Assembly (NCBI GenBank): GCA_947456995.1
Contig: CANGVB010000143.1
Location: forward strand, 1 to 7,874
Reading direction: 5' to 3'
DNA from: Bryobacteraceae bacterium
GTDB lineage: Bacteria > Acidobacteriota > Terriglobia > Bryobacterales > Bryobacteraceae
DNA: 7,874 bases
Of the stretch, positions 6,272 through 7,874 are shown piece after piece. How positions within the stretch are numbered: position 1 is the stretch's first letter; the number at the start of each line of letters is the position of its first letter. The notes under the pieces were generated by a model. That model ran no database searches. It saw nothing but the letters and a program-made list of their open reading frames with translations, and was not told where the DNA came from. The translations under genes and the position numbers were made by a program.

Positions 6272-7874
6272 TTATTTCTTCTTCTTTACGTTGACGACCG
6301 CTTGCGACGGCGGCGTTACTGGAGCCGGTTTGACTTTGCTAAAGACATATTGCTGAAGCATGGCAAACACGTTGCCAGTGAGCCAGTATAACACCAGTCC
6401 GGACGATGCTCCGTAGAACATGAACGCGAACATCAATGGCATGAACAACATAATCTTCTGCTGCTGCGGGTCCATACCCACCGATGGCGTCATCTTCTGC
6501 AGCAAAAATTGCGTCACCACCATCAACACCGGCAAGATCCGGATCGGAATCGTCTCCGGCTGCGAGAGGTCTCCCACCCACAACCATTGCGCCTGTCTCA
6601 TCTCAATCGCCACACTCAACACAGAATAGAAACCGATCAAAAACGGCATCTGCAACATCAGCGGCAAACACCCGCCCGCCGGATTCACTCCGTGTTTTTT
6701 GTACAGCTCCATCACTTCTTCGTTCTTCTTGGCCGCTCGCGGATCCGTCATCGCGATGCCCTTGTACTTATCGTTGATCTTCTGCAACTCCGGCTGGATC
6801 AACTGTGTCTTCTGCATCGACTTCATGCTCGACAGCTTCAGCGGCAGCGTCAGCAAATTGATGATCACCGTCACCGCAATAATCGACCAGCCATAGTTGT
6901 GGATGAAATTCCGGTTCACATAATCCAGAGCAAAAAACAAGGGCTTAGCCACAATCCCAAACCACGTGCCAAAGTCCACCATCTTCTCGAGGCGCGGATC
7001 CACAGCCGTCAGAATATCCAGATCCTTCGGCCCGATAAAGAACGAAAGCTTGTTGTTCGAAGCCCCGCCCACGGCCATTCCGATATTGGCCTGTTCCTTC
7101 TTGTCCGGGTCAGACTCTGGGACAAACATGTCTGACGTCGTCTGCAACTCCACATTCAAACCACCACGATTCACCGCAACTGCCGCAAAAAACTGATCCT
7201 GAATCCCGGCAAAGAAGAAATTGCCGTTATCGGTAGACCAGCTCTTGGCCGCATCCGAAGCCGCTTTGGTCTCCAGCTTGTCCGTCGCCGACACATAACG
7301 CACCGTCGTACCCAGCGAGTACTCGTTAAATGCCTTGTGATCTCCAAAGCCCCCGCGCCATGCCAGATTATGCGGCACCGCAGCGCCATTCAACATCAGG
7401 TCTGATTCAACATCGACAACATATTGATCCTTGCGGAATCGAAACGACTTCCGCGCCTTGTTGTTCCCGTTGGAATACTGAAACTCAATCCCCAAACCGT
7501 CTGCCGCCGGCTTTGCCGCAAACAGATACCAGTTCAGATTCGGGTTCATATCCTTGCCGTTCAACTGCAGCGCAAACGGATACCCAACCTTCGCCGTTCC
7601 AGCCTGATGCACCAATTGCAGCGGCCGCCCGGCACTATCCTTGAACTTCTTCAGGATCCACGAAGTCGCAACCCCACCCTTATTCGAGAACTCCACCCGG
7701 TACAGGTCTGTCTCGATCCGGAAGACTTCTTCCTTCGCCGCACCAACGGCCTCAACCGGAGCCGCCGCAGCAGCAGGTGCCGCAACCGTCGGATTCTTCG
7801 GCGCTGCCACCGCCTGCTTCTCTTCCTTCTTTACTGGCGCCGGTTCCGGCTGCGGCAGCAAATACTGTGTACCA
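6272..7874 (-). CDS. yidC: Membrane protein insertase YidC (5' end outside the window)
   Basis: YidC inserts and folds inner-membrane proteins, alone or with SecYEG. In the window 533 codons plus the stop are visible; the frame stays open to the right edge. The first helix that normally precedes the periplasmic domain is therefore cut off, and the TTG at 7861 is an internal Leu, not the start. From the N-terminal side there is a Pro/Ala/Lys linker, then the large periplasmic domain from about FRIETDLYRVEFSNKGG to KLSFFIGPKDLDIL, marking a diderm-type YidC. The insertase core follows: GTWFGIVAKPLFFALDYV, HNYGWSIIAVTVIINLLTLP, the cytoplasmic hairpin PELQKINDKYKG...VMELYKKHGVNPAGGCLPLM, then QMPFLIGFYSV, DLSQP, ILPVLMVVTQFLLQKMTP and GLVLYWLTGN. 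It ends in a basic VKKKK tail. Asn replaces the usual Arg in the substrate groove. It lies upstream of khpB with a 33-nt gap, the classic order. Confidence 0.97.
   Translation of the reverse strand, partial: GTQYLLPQPEPAPVKKEEKQAVAAPKNPTVAAPAAAAAPVEAVGAAKEEVFRIETDLYRVEFSNKGGVATSWILKKFKDSAGRPLQLVHQAGTAKVGYPFALQLNGKDMNPNLNWYLFAAKPAADGLGIEFQYSNGNNKARKSFRFRKDQYVVDVESDLMLNGAAVPHNLAWRGGFGDHKAFNEYSLGTTVRYVSATDKLETKAASDAAKSWSTDNGNFFFAGIQDQFFAAVAVNRGGLNVELQTTSDMFVPESDPDKKEQANIGMAVGGASNNKLSFFIGPKDLDILTAVDPRLEKMVDFGTWFGIVAKPLFFALDYVNRNFIHNYGWSIIAVTVIINLLTLPLKLSSMKSMQKTQLIQPELQKINDKYKGIAMTDPRAAKKNEEVMELYKKHGVNPAGGCLPLMLQMPFLIGFYSVLSVAIEMRQAQWLWVGDLSQPETIPIRILPVLMVVTQFLLQKMTPSVGMDPQQQKIMLFMPLMFAFMFYGASSGLVLYWLTGNVFAMLQQYVFSKVKPAPVTPPSQAVVNVKKKK

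Noticed and set aside
7859..7861. A TTG that could be taken as the yidC start.
   Set aside because: The frame is open upstream to the window edge, and starting here would remove the N-terminal membrane helix that YidC with a periplasmic domain needs.

Overview
The window is a compact, GC-moderate stretch of bacterial chromosome that is almost entirely coding. It carries eight protein genes, two of which run off the ends. I see no RNA gene, insertion sequence, CRISPR array or prophage. YidC has a large periplasmic domain, which points to a diderm. The style of the YidC insertase core, the Arg/Gly-tailed R3H protein and the scarcity of clear Shine-Dalgarno sites together suggest Acidobacteriota, perhaps Bryobacterales/Solibacter-like. 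That assignment comes from recollection of family sequences, not from a search, and is only moderately certain.

Layout from left to right. (1) A minus-strand run reads lepA (1291-3108), a zinc-ribbon plus DUF898/YjgN-type membrane protein (220-1275), then the first 72 codons of a membrane-anchored protein that may be an M48 metallopeptidase (216 to beyond 1). Spacings are 15 and 3 nt, so this looks like one transcription unit. (2) A 34-nt divergent control region (3109-3142) separates lepA from the plus-strand pair ribH (3143-3643) and nusB (3653-4126), a widely conserved pairing. (3) nusB collides tail to tail, with a 24-nt overlap, with a second minus-strand run: yidC (7874 to 6272, 5' end outside the window), khpB/jag (6238-5438) and mnmE (5431-4103). 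This is the classic yidC-jag-mnmE order of the replication-origin region. Here it ends at mnmE, without the usual mnmG/rsmG/parAB continuation.

Functions. Most genes serve translation and its outputs. EF4/LepA acts on ribosomes, MnmE modifies tRNA wobble uridines, NusB supports rRNA antitermination, KhpB is an RNA-binding regulator, and YidC inserts nascent membrane proteins. RibH makes the riboflavin precursor lumazine. The DUF898 protein and its putative protease partner have no assigned role.

Most of the window is ordinary housekeeping. The parts worth a second look are these: the KhpB homologue, which has lost the KH GxxG loop and gained a roughly 90-residue RPGG-rich tail; YidC, with Asn where the conserved groove Arg normally sits; the repeat-built zinc-ribbon/DUF898 protein coupled to a possible protease; and the very tight divergent and convergent gene junctions.
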